Shown piece after piece: positions 22,487 through 32,625 of a stretch of 64,000 nt of DNA. The number at the start of each line of letters is the position of its first letter. Position 1 is the first letter of the stretch. Location of the stretch: positions 10,437,001 to 10,501,000 of the forward strand of contig NW_022881614.1 in the NCBI RefSeq assembly GCF_003369915.1, read 5' to 3'. A program made the translations under genes and the position numbers. The notes under the pieces are model-generated. The model was not told the origin of the DNA. It saw only the letters and a list, made by a program, of their open reading frames with translations, and made no database searches. Source of the DNA: Drosophila miranda (taxonomy: Eukaryota > Arthropoda > Insecta > Diptera > Drosophilidae).

Positions 22487-23752
22487 TGTCCCCACACACT
22501 TGTCGAGGACAAGTATCGATATATCGAGTACATTGGTATTTCTTATAATACTATCGATGAGTAAATCTTAAACTAATATTCAAATCTTATAAACTAATAT
22601 TCATATCTTACATTCGGGCAACCTGACTACAGATCGCCCACGATCTACACACTAAGGCATACAGTTGGTTAAACATTTCTTATTCGGTATTGTCTTACTT
22701 AACATACTATTTCATTGATTAACAACATGAGACCATGGTTTTATCCTTACACTCTACCCAGGGTTTAAGCCTTGCTGGTTCTAATATACTTCGGAATGGC
22801 ATTTGCGTCAACTGACAGTCCTCAATGTCGACAACCTCATAACGATCATTATCCAATACTCTATTGATCCTGTTCGGTCCTCGATACTTTGGTGCGAACT
22901 TCTTATTGATCCCCGGTGTTGTGTCCACATGCCGGACTGCTACATAGTCACCAGGTTCATACTTTAATGGGGCTCTATGTTTATGGGCATACATCTTCTC
23001 ATTTCTTTTCTGCGACAACCGTATGTTCTCACTTGCTACTTCTCTTATAGTTTCCAACTCTCTAAGTTCTGACGCTAACTTCTCCTCTAGGTATTCGGTT
23101 AATTCATCTACAACGGGTCCTTTCTGGGGTATTCCAAATAACAATGTGCTAGGTGTCTTTTTCGTACTGCTGTTAACGGAGTTATTAATGGCGGGCTCTA
23201 CCTTGCTCATCAACCTATACCAATCAGCTTGCTCAAGGGGCTCTGACAGTTTTCCTAACATAGGAGTAAGAACACGATTCACCCGCTCCACTTGGCCATT
23301 CGCCTGCGGTGCACCTGTAGCTACCTTAATGTGCTCTATCCCTCTCTCCTGCAGAAAACTAGAGAACTCTAACGAGGTGAAACAGGTCCCACGATCTGAT
23401 ATTATCCTAGTAGGGCGACTATAGAAATCAAAATATTTACTTAAGGCATCCTTCGCTTCCCGCGTGCTGGTACTATTAACCGGGAACAATTTGACAAACT
23501 TAGTGAATGCATCTATTACCACAAGAAGGTGTTTTCGCTTAGATCTAATACTCGGCAACGGACCCAAATGATCAACATGTAGGGTATGAAAAGGAACACA
23601 CGACTTTGGGATACTATGGAGCGTTCTGTTATGGATTGTTTTAGGCATCGAGTGTAGTATACACGGTAGACAGTTTCTGATGAACCTTGCCACTTTACTT
23701 CTCATTGACGGAAACCAGTAGGTCCTCAAAAGGTTTTGTTTTGTTTTGTTCT
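22487..23752 (-). mobile_element. Truncated Gypsy element 3 nested in the LTR of element 2
   Basis: On the minus strand it reads from the integrase into a probable 3' LTR. The LTR would be 22487-22752 on the plus strand (TGTCCCC...CTTACA, about 266 bp). The gag, protease, RT and 5' LTR are absent; the cut end at 23752 lies next to a TTTTG repeat. No clean target duplication is visible, so deletion after insertion is likely. Confidence 0.75.
22719..23725 (-). pseudogene. Integrase fragment of Gypsy element 3
   Basis: An open frame of over 300 residues holds the end of the HHCC region (CLPC), the core with its first aspartate in HVDHLGP, the second in SDRGTCF, the glutamate in GQVERVNR, and a C-terminal chromatin/DNA-binding tail. 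The catalytic triad is present, but the N-terminal part of pol is cut off, so it is a fragment. Residues upstream of about 23725 derive from flanking LTR sequence of element 2. Confidence 0.88.
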
Positions 23753-23793
23753 GGGAACGATAGGCCAGAGTGGCAAAGAGGCGGATCATAACA

Positions 23794-24110
23794 AAGTAGT
23801 CAATCAGGTAGAAAATGTATTCATTAATGGCATAAAATTATGTGGGCAGAGCTAATGGTTTTAGTTAGCAGCATTATTCAACGGAATAAAGAAATTGAAC
23901 AATTGGAACGTTTTTTCTTTTACGTTTTATTACGTTTCATTTGTTTGACCTTTTCCGGTGAAACCATTTTTTAGACAAGATCCAATAAAAGCATGTATTA
24001 AGAATAAACCAGTTAAGTAGAAAATAGGTTCATTAACCGTATAAAATTATGTGGGCTTAGCTAAATGTTCTCTATAACTGGTAATATTCGACGGAAGATC
24101 AAAAACGATT
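23794..24110 (+). repeat. Repeat A, right part
   Basis: About two units (AGGTAGAAAATG...AAATTATGTGGGC and AAGTAGAAAATAGG...AAATTATGTGGGC), ending GGAAGATCAAAAACG. It continues the unit cut by element 2 at 15727. Confidence 0.6.
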
Positions 24111-24133
24111 AATATGTATAATGGAACTTTAAT

Positions 24134-24211
24134 TCGTCAGTATATTTACGGTATATTTTTAAAATGAGACGGTATTTTTTGGTATATTTCTGAGGGTCGG
24201 ACCGTATATCC
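24134..24211 (+). promoter_or_regulatory. Promoter block with GTATATTT repeats upstream of the ATF-2-like gene
   Basis: Same order of GTATATTT words and a GGTCGGACCGTATATC end as at 1213-1290, about 75 bp upstream of the ATG at 24284. Promoter role inferred. Confidence 0.55.
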
Positions 24212-24283
24212 GCAATCCCTATTTATTATTATTTTTTTTTTTAACAACAAATTGATGTGAGTTCTGGCCATTTTCTATTCGTC

Positions 24284-25192
24284 ATGGAGAACTCCGCTGG
24301 CATCGGGGACCTGGCCAGCGTCTCGTTTGCCGACTTTGGGACAAAGACCTCGGGAGAGGATGGGCCCTGCTACGAGAGCTACGTGCAACAGCCCAAGCAT
24401 GACATGACGTTGAATCTGTCCTTGGGGCAAAAGGAGAACCTGTTTGCTGCCGATCAAACGCCCACACCCACGCGCCTCATCAAGAACTGCGACGAAGTGG
24501 GCCTCTTTGAGGACCTGCAGCATGTCAATCCCTTCGACATTGGATTCCAGCGTGCGGCAGAACAGAACGTGAGTGGCACGCCAAATCGTCCAGAAGCTCC
24601 ACAGAATGATGGCGAGCCCCTGCACACGCCACAAGTCTACCCCCTGGAGACGGTTTCGGTCCACACTACTGCCCCGCCTCCCGTCCCGGTTGGAACGGTA
24701 ATGCGAAGCGAGAGCTGCAGTTCGATAAATGTGGAGCAGCTGCTGGCCAGTGACACCACCACAGCTACGACAACAGTCTGCGCTGAAGATCCGCTCCCCA
24801 TACAGTTGATACAACCCCAAGTTATTGCTTGGGTACTGCCTGCACAGACGGATTGCATGGAGCGGCGTCGAGCGGCTGCCAGCCGCTACAGGAACAAGAT
24901 GCGCAACGAGCAGAAGGACCTTTGGATGCAAAACTCTCAATTGCAGCAGCAGAATCAGGATCTGCGCGAGAGGATAGCCAGGCTTGAGAAGGAACTGAAT
25001 CAGCACAACAGCAGCATGGTTGGTGGTATTATTTGATATACTTTCCACTTAAATCCCTTGTAATTCTCGACTTTTCTTGCAGTTGTGGCAAATCAACTAA
25101 AAATTCCTCCATCGAGCATTCACCTGCTCATCAATGTCCCCAGTATGCTAGTGCCTTCGTCTGCACAAATTACGAGTGTGGATATAAAGTAA
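24284..25192 (+). CDS. ATF-2-like bZIP protein
   Basis: ATF-2 proteins are stress-kinase-regulated bZIP transcription factors. Residues of the ATF-2 activation region are plain here: KHDMTLNL, then ADQTPTPTR (Thr59 and Thr61 match the p38/JNK sites), then a CDEVGLFEDL segment. A basic region and leucine zipper lie at about residues 192-245. The N-terminal C2H2 finger of human ATF-2 is absent. The invariant basic-region asparagine is arginine (ERRRAAASRYR, residue 195), and the following cysteine is tyrosine. I place a small intron 25023-25082 (donor GTGGTA, or GTATTA three bases on; acceptor TTGCAG). Splicing adds about 35 residues up to TAA 25190-25192, giving about 282 in all. ATG 24284 has context GTCATGG. 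Shorter than I remember for fly Atf-2, and away from that gene's position, so possibly a paralogue. Confidence 0.75.
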
Positions 25193-25357
25193 CATGCACA
25201 GAATGCCTTTGCCCCTAAGATGCAACGTATCCCAGTGGGTTTGATTTTATGTAAATATTTATTTGTATGCTATGGTGCCATGATAATAATTCTAGCTTAG
25301 ACATTATTTATTTGTACAATAAGTCCTTCTTGCGCTTTCCTCTGAGAAGTATTGCTT

Positions 25358-25800
25358 TCACGCTCCTGACCTATCAGTGCTTATTATGTCTGAGAACTCC
25401 CGCAGGATTTCCGTAATGGAGTTTTCGATAGCCAAAAGCGGTGATATCATTTGCGATGATGAATCCGCAGGCTGAACTATTTCCATGGTCATCTGGAAGA
25501 AAGAGATCAATTAAACAGACAGAAGGAATAAGAAGAACAAACCTTGCGCAAGTTTTTCTGCAGATGGTCCCGCTCCTGGGGAATATTATCGTAGAACTTC
25601 TGGGACAAAGGAGCACCCTCGCACTCATTGATGTAGCGCTGTGCCAAGAGGTCCATTTCCTGGTTGTGAATCTCGTCCTCGGCCAGCTGCATCTCTTGGT
25701 TGCATCCCGCTCGATGGTATGCATAAGAAGGTCTATGTCCTTCTCCATTTCGATGACCTTGCGTCGCTGCTCGGACTCTTGCAGCTTTGTGATGACCTCA
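25358..25800 (-). pseudogene. Coiled-coil protein gene, truncated and frameshifted
   Basis: Two exons on the minus strand (25543-25800, 25358-25492) with GT-AG boundaries and a CTTCCAG acceptor. The first starts after a TTTTTCAG acceptor, so it is an internal exon. The DINE-1 copy begins 58 bp upstream at 25858 and no earlier exon is seen, so the 5' part is lost. The product is a heptad-rich charged helix (LQESEQRRKVIEMEKD) followed by a short tail. Between the ERDATK and EMQLAED segments the frame shifts; the exon length (258 nt) fits a single missing G in AAGGAGATG. Tail-to-tail with the ATF-2-like gene, stops 165 bp apart. I do not recognise the family. Confidence 0.6.
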
Positions 25801-25857
25801 CTGAAAAATTAGAAGAGTTTTTCTAATCAATTACCGAAAACTTTGGGTGGCTGTAAT

Positions 25858-26965
25858 TATACCCGATACTCAAAATGAGTATTGGGGTATATTAGATTTG
25901 TGGTAAAAGTGGATGTGTGTAACGTCCAGAAGGAATCGTTTCCGACCCCATAAAGTATATATATTCTTGATCAGCATCAATAGCCGAGTCGATTGAGCCA
26001 TGTCTGTCTGTCCGTCTGTCCGTCCGTCCGTCTGTCCGTCCCCTTCAGCGCCTAGTGCTCAAAGACTATAAGAGCTAGAGCAACGATGTTTTGGATCCAG
26101 ACTTCTGTGATATGTCACTGCTACAAAAATATTTCAAGACTTCGCCCCGCCCACTTCCGCCCCCACAAAGGACGAAAATCTGTGGCATCCACATTTTTAA
26201 AGATACGATAAAACCAAAAACGCAGAATCGTAGAGGATGACTATATGTTTTAGAATGTAAAATCTCAACCAGATCGTATAATTATTATAGCCAGAATCAA
26301 GAAAACAATTTCATTCTTTCTCGCTCTGTCTCTCTCTAACACACAGGCTTCATAGTCGGTTTTGCCAATTGCAAAATATGAGTTCAAGGATCTCAGAACC
26401 TATAAGAGCCAGAGCAACCAAATTTGGTATCCACACTCCTGTGATATCGGACCTTGACCGTTTCGTGTCCAAATTTCGCCACACCCCCTTTCGCCCCCGC
26501 AAAGGACGAAAATCTGGGGCATCCACAAATCTCAGCGACTATTAAGGCTAGAGTAACCAAATTTGGTATCCGCACTTCTGTTAGATCTCACTATAAAACG
26601 TATATCTCAGAATTTCGCCCCACCCCCTTCCGCCCCCACAAAGGACGAAAATCTGTTGCATCCACAATATTGCACATTTGAGAAAACTAAAAACGCAGAA
26701 TCATAGATAACGACCATATCTATCAGATTGCTGAATCTGGAGCAGATCAGATAATTTTTATAGCCAAAAGGAACAAATCAATTTGCACTGGCTACGCAGC
26801 GCCCGACGTCACGCTCAGACTGTCTTTTCTGTCTCTCTCGCACGCACTCTTTGTCGTGTCGTTTAATATTAGCAGCGTCTGCCGGAGGAGAGCCATACTG
26901 ACTTAGTATCGGGTATAACTGTAGAGTTGCGGTGTCCGCAGCAACTCACAACGTTCCCCCTCGTT
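25858..26965 (+). mobile_element. DINE-1/Helentron-like repeat, copy 2
   Basis: Full length, TATACCCGATACTC to CCCCCTCGTT. Its 3' end faces the 3' end of copy 3 across a retrotransposon fragment. Confidence 0.88.
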
Positions 26966-29754
26966 TAAATTATTTATTTGGCGGGACGAAAAACTTGATA
27001 CGCTCGATCTAATTCAAGGTTGGCGAACAACTATATTTTCTTCACAATTCAAATCTCTTACTCTAGGCGTCTGTGAGCGGACCGGCCATCTCAGCATAGT
27101 TTTTCATAAAGCGCCGGTACCAGCCCGCAGTTCCCAGGAAACTACGCAATTCTCGAACAGATCGCGGCTCGGGAATGCGCAAAATGGCCGACACACGATC
27201 CGGATCCATCTTCAGCGCTCCTCCTCCCACTATAAATCCCAGGTATTTAATGTTTTTATAGCAAAAAAAAATGAGATTTGCTCAGCCCTATCGTTAAATT
27301 AGCTTCTCGTAGACGCACCGCAACCTGTCGCAGAATCTTCACGTGCGTTTGGAAGTCCTCAGCTATAATCAGCAAGTCGTCGAGATACGCATAGACGTTT
27401 GAACGCATCTCAACCGTAATCACCTTATCGACCAGTCTACATAGGCGTTGTGCGGCGTTGCAGAGGCCAAAGGGCATCATACGGAACTGGTACAGAGGCC
27501 GTCCCGGCACCGTGAACGCCGTATATGGTCGACTCTGCTCGTCCAGCTCGATTTGCCAAAAAGCGAATTTTAAGTCGACGCTGGAGATATATATCGTCTG
27601 ATCGAGACGCGACAAAATCCCCTCGATGCTAGGAAGTGGGTAAGCGTCCTTGATGGTTACTTTGTTGAGCTTTCGGGCATCGAGACAGAAACGATTTTTG
27701 CCCGGCCTTCGCACCACGGTGGTACGGTTGCTCCACGGACTATCACTGTACTCGATGATTCCCAAAGCCAACATTTTGTCCACCTCACCACACACCACTT
27801 CCTGCATCGCTGGCGACAGCGGGTAATGTCGATCCTTCACAGGCTCGGCCTTCTCCACCAACTGAATTTTGTGAGTCTCTCTCGACGTCCTCCCCAGGCC
27901 TACGGCTTCGAAAGTCAGAAACTCTGCCTTCACCTGATCCAAGGCTGCCTTTTGCTCTTCTGACAACTCCCATTCTTCCTGCACTATCTCCTTCTCCGGG
28001 CCTTCCACATAGTGAGCGACTTGATCAGCCAGCACTTCTTCCACTAATCTGTGAGATGCCCCTACTGGACCTTCTCCCATCACCTCAGGAGCCAATGAGA
28101 ATACCCGCCAAAAGTCTACCCCCAAGTAAATTTCCTGTTCCAAGAAAGGGCATACGAAAAACGTTAATCTTTTTACCTCTCCCTTGTATTTCACCGGTTA
28201 TTCTACTCGGCCAACGATTGCGCGATCTTCCCCATTCGCTACCTTCACTATAGAAGAATATCGACGAGCCTCCACACCCAGCTTCTCCAGGAATTCCTGA
28301 CCATTACACCCTAGCATGCTGTGTGTAGCGCCTGAATCCAACAGGCCTCGCACGGACTCGCCCATTTCTGCGAAAACTCTCGGGTCCTTCTTGCAACAAC
28401 GCTTTACTGAAGCAATCACCTGCCTCCTCATAGCTCGCCTTTGCTTAAACCGGGATCTCGCCTTTCTCACCCGCACCGACAGTGCTCGCATACCATCCAC
28501 TCGTAGTTCAGAAAATATTCTATTTCTGGTTTCTAAATAATTTCTTTAGCGCTCTTCATATGATAAGTTCCTTAGCTTAGCATGCAATTTACGTCTATCT
28601 AATTCATTTTTATTTTCTTCTACTTTCTCTGCGCAGTCCCCTTCTGTGAGCGTGATTCGCCTGCTTGGATCGCACCCCTCTTCACGTTTCCCGCGCAATT
28701 CGGACAGGTTGGACAATATGCATCGGGCTTTCCACACCAGTAGCAGAAAATTCGCCTCTCCGATGCCATACAGTCCCTAAAGCCATGATTCTATGGAACA
28801 CGCTGTGTCACTTGCGCTTCCTCAATGACCTCTGCCTCTTCATCGCTACTCGACCGATCCTGCGCGACCTCGCTGACGTTCGCATTCGCGACCATAGTTT
28901 GTGGCTTTGGGTGCTCCTCGCCACGAAGGTCGAGCCTTCCTCTTCAGATGTGCCTCTCGACGCGAGCTTTCTCATGACATGGAAAAAGTCTTCCACACTC
29001 TCGTTTGACCGCTGCATTCTTTCTCGCAGTTCTCTCATGCGGTCGAACTCGGACGCCGTGCCTCGGAAACGAGCAATTAAGTCGCCCTTAGTTCCTGCCA
29101 AACACCACCGCCATGATCACGGATGTACTGCCAGTACCATTCCCGCGCCTTTCCTGTAACCAGGCGATGAAATACCTTTAGAACTTCATCCCACGGACAG
29201 CGGCATTGGACTTGTAGGAATTCAATTCGGAACACAAAATCCTCGACTGTCATTTTGTTGCTGTCTCCGTCGAACGTCACGTCCCATTTTTCGACTCGGC
29301 CCCACCGTGGCCAAGGTCTATAACCCGGGGGATTTGGATGCGGATCTTCTCGAGGAATCCCACCAGCTCTCCTACCCTCGCCACGACCCTGACCCGAGTG
29401 TTTGAGTGCTATCGGGTTTCGCCAATTTCGCGATTGATGCCCACCCCGTTGATGCTGCTCACTGGATGCGGTCGGTCCTACTCCTGAAGACGGTTCCGGA
29501 CCAATACCACCTCGCCCCGAGCGAGCCAAAAATGGTTTTGGAGGCGGAATCGGCGCATCAGTCGTGCTAGACGGCTTCCTTTTCGGGATTGCTCCTCGAT
29601 ACTCCTGCTCGTGGTGAACCTCCTCCCGCTGCGGTTCCTTCTGCTGCTGCAGCTGTCTTACCAGCTGGAGTACCTCGTTGAGTTGGTGCATCATCTCGAT
29701 AAACCCCTTACGCAACTCCTCCTGCAGCACCCGACTAACACCAATATTACAAAA
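26966..29754 (-). mobile_element. Antisense Gypsy fragment without LTRs
   Basis: On the minus strand, gag, protease and RT of a Gypsy element related to element 2 lie between two inverted DINE-1 copies. No LTR, RNase H or integrase is seen. Confidence 0.85.
27066..28500 (-). pseudogene. pol fragment (protease and RT)
   Basis: Protease with LLDSGATH near 28340 (DSG replacing DTG, common in this group), then RT with AYLDDLL near 27390. The RT frame ends at 27256 after an A-rich stretch, and its next segment (FLGTAGWYRRF near 27110) is in another frame. A further break separates protease and RT near 28195. RT is clearly similar to that of element 2 but not the same family copy. Confidence 0.85.
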
Positions 29755-29793
29755 AACGAGGGGGAACGTTGTGAGTTGCTGCGGACACCGCAA
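28808..29793 (-). pseudogene. gag fragment
   Basis: Two overlapping frames (29077-29793 and 28808-29101) hold a capsid-like region with VEKWDVTFDGD and REWYWQYIRD, matching the layout of element 2 gag. A frameshift lies near 29090. The start of the longer frame runs into the DINE-1 hairpin, so the true N-terminus is missing. The zinc-knuckle region further on is degraded. Confidence 0.8.
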
Positions 29794-30869
29794 CTCTACA
29801 GTTATACCCGATACTAAGTCAGTATGGCTCTCCTCCGGCAGACGCTGCTAATATTAAACGACACGACAAAGAGTGCGTGCGAGAGAGACAGAAAATCAGT
29901 CTGAGCGTGACGTCGGGCGCTGCGTAGCCAGTGCAAATTGATTTGTTCCTTTTGGCTATAAAAATTATCTGATCTGCTCCAGATTCAGCAATCTGATAGA
30001 TATGGTCGTTATCTATGATTCTGCGTTTTTAGTTTTCTCGAATGTGCAATATTGTGGATGCAACAGATTTTCGTCCTTTGTGGGGGCGGAAGGGGGTGGG
30101 GCGAAATTCTGAGATATACGTTTTATAGTGAGATCTAACAGAAGTGCGGATACCAAATTTGGTTACTCTAGCCTTAATAGTCGCTGAGATTTGTGGATGC
30201 CCCAGATTTTCGTCCTTTGCGGGGGCGGAAGGGTGTGTGGCGAAATTTGGACACGAAACGGTCAAGGTCCGATATCACAGGAGTGTGGATACCAAATTTG
30301 GTTGCTCTGGCTCTTATAGGTTCTGAGATCCTTGAACTCATATTTTGCAATTGGCAAAACCGACCATGAAACCTGTGTGTTAGAGAGAGACAGAGCGAGA
30401 AAGAATGAAATTGTTTTCTTGATTCTGGCTATAATAATTATACGATCTGGTTGAGATTTTACACTCTAGAACATATAGTCATCCTCTACGACTCTGCGTT
30501 TTTGGTTTTATCGTATCTTTAAAAATGTGGATGCCACAGATTTTCGTCCTTTGTGGGGGCGGAAGTGGACGGGGCGAAGTTTTGAAATATTTTTGTAGCA
30601 GTGACATATCACAGAAGTCTGGATCCAAAACATCGTTGCTCTAGCTCTTATAGTCTTTGAGTACTAGGCGCTGAAGGGGACGAACAGACGGACAGACGGA
30701 CGGACGGACAGACGGACAGACAGACAGGGCTCAATCGACTCGGCTATTGATGCTGATCAAGAATATATATACTTTATGGGGTCGGAAACGATTCCTTCTG
30801 GACGTTACACACATCCACTTTTACCACAAATCTAATATACCCCAATACTCATTTTGAGTATCGGGTATA
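29755..30869 (-). mobile_element. DINE-1/Helentron-like repeat, copy 3 (inverted)
   Basis: Reverse orientation; mirror of copy 1 in the inverted duplication. Confidence 0.88.
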
Positions 30870-31053
30870 AAAAGAAACAAAAGGCAGGATGGGAAAAATA
30901 ATTCCCGCCCCGAAAGTAGACCAAGAGCCACCGAGAGACACCGGACTTTTCTATGGATAGATTCCACATTGGAATCCCTTCTTTGGGATCATACAATATA
31001 TAGCACTAATATATGCTATGGGTATACTTTTTTAGGCAGTTGTTGGGAAATGC

Positions 31054-31856
31054 TCAGAGCGTGATTTGGAGCAGGAGAAGGAGCAGCTGCATCGAGTTGA
31101 GATGTCGTTGGCGCTCTGCAGTAGCCGCCACCTGACCCCCCATTAATGCCTGGCTAAGCGGCGCTATCTGAAGATGTGCCGGATAGTGGGCGTCTGTAAG
31201 CAAAGGCTCTGGCAGCTCGGCCAGAAAGCTCTTAAAAACAGTGGCACAGTCGTTAGCCGAGAATCCTGTCAGTTCCAAATCCAAGGGCTGGTCGTGCTGT
31301 ATGTGCATTCGTAGCTCGTTCTGCCTGGAAACGGCTCCTGCCTTGCGAAAGAGTCCCTCCTGGGTGAGATCTGCAGAATAGCATTTCCGCATTTAGAATA
31401 ATCCATTTTTCCGGACTCTCCCTGTCACTTACTCTTCTCCAGCATAAGAAACTCTTTGAGCTCCTCCAGGTGCATCAGAAAGCCAGCATCAATTTGTTGC
31501 TGCAGCGTTTCAGTGGGACTGTTGCCCCCCGACTTACTGCCTGCCCCAGCCGTGCAGCCTGTGGCAGGTCCGCGATTCTTCTTGGAGAGGCGATTCCACT
31601 TCTTTATCTTGCCCTTATCTTCCTAGACGATTTCATGGCACGGCAAGTCGAACCTGCAACCCATAAATCGGTAAGCACTATATTTCGATGGGATGGCAGC
31701 GTCGCTCGTGGCAACTTACTCGTCGGTGTTTAGTTCTAGCTCGAAGGAGAGGTGCATGCGCACCAGAGACTTGTATTTTTCATAATTTGTGTTGCGCATG
31801 CGTGTCGCTAGGTCGCGGTCATTAAATTCATTGATGTTGGCGTATTCCATGTCCAT
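31054..31856 (-). pseudogene. RhoGAP-domain gene, truncated copy (right) with a nonsense codon
   Basis: Exons 31720-31856, 31433-31653 and 31054-31370 mirror those of the left copy with the same lengths. In exon 2 the tyrosine codon TAC of the left copy is TAG here (31623-31625), stopping the protein after about 60 residues. The neighbouring lysine is glutamate. In exon 3 the frame ends at the same leucine-rich point as the left copy, half way through the GAP domain. Two amino-acid changes, T to A and H to N, are also seen there. This copy lies 769 bp from element X and would have been head-to-head with icln. Confidence 0.85.
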
Positions 31857-32392
31857 TGTTATACGCAAGGGCGTATACAGGGCAACAGCAGCAGCGAAAG
31901 CAACAAAAACAACAACAGCTCAGCACCAACCAAAAGGACTTCCGTAGATTCGAATCCCAGCACTCACACGCTCACTTTAACAAATATTACTTTTCTAAAA
32001 GTACAATATATGTAGAAGGTTTGTGGCTTGACAGCATATTTGTTGATAGCGTTGCTGGTGGAATTTAATTGCAGAAAATTGGGCGAGACGCGCTGCAAAA
32101 ATTGAAATATTGAACTGGCAGAGTTGTCACTGGCGTCCAAAGAACGATTTGTGCGAAAACGCCAGCTCCATGTTGAAGAATTATAAGCTGTACACTAATG
32201 CTTCTTTATTTACAGCTGAAATTAGTTAGTAAATCTCTTAAAGAACTCGAAATTACAAAATTTTATTATGTTCAACGATTGTGATTAATCTTCGGAACAC
32301 ATATACGTTTTTACATACAAATGTAGATTATATGTACCAAATGTGTAGTTACCATGTAAAAAAATAAGACTTCTTTGTTGAAACCTTGTTTT

Positions 32393-32625
32393 AGCCAAAA
32401 TACAATAAAAGCAAGGTCTAAAAACTAGCCATTCAAGTAGAAAATTTATTTATCAACGGCCCAAAATTATGTGGGCAAAACTAACAGTTTTAGTTAGCCA
32501 GAATTATTTTTTTACGCAAAATCCAATAAAAGCAAGTATTTAACGTAATCCAGTTAAGTAGAAAATTGATTCACTAATCGGATAAAATTATGTAGCTGAG
32601 AATATTCCACGGAAGATCAAAAACG
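32393..32625 (+). repeat. Repeat A, copy between RhoGAP and element X
   Basis: Two diverged units ending GGAAGATCAAAAACG. The AACG at 32622-32625 is the left target duplication of element X. Confidence 0.6.

Larger units (their letters stand above)
15728..23793 (+). mobile_element. Ty3/Gypsy LTR retrotransposon 2, with nested insertion
   Basis: The 429-bp 5' LTR (15728-16156) begins TGTTATGG and ends ATAACA. The 3' LTR runs from 22104 to 23793 and is split by a foreign 1.26-kb segment. AAGT flanks both ends. TGGCGCCCAA at 16159 is a primer site of the tRNA-Lys type used by gypsy. Gag and pol overlap in different frames. Confidence 0.92.
22104..23793 (+). repeat. 3' LTR of Gypsy element 2, split by an insertion
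   Basis: LTR sequence runs from 22104 to about 22486 and resumes at about 23753 (GGGAACGATAGGCC) to 23793. AAGT follows. Confidence 0.88.

Noticed and set aside
24257..24283. Upstream start for the ATF-2-like gene
   Set aside because: The codon at 24257 is GTG; the first in-frame ATG is at 24284 with a good context.
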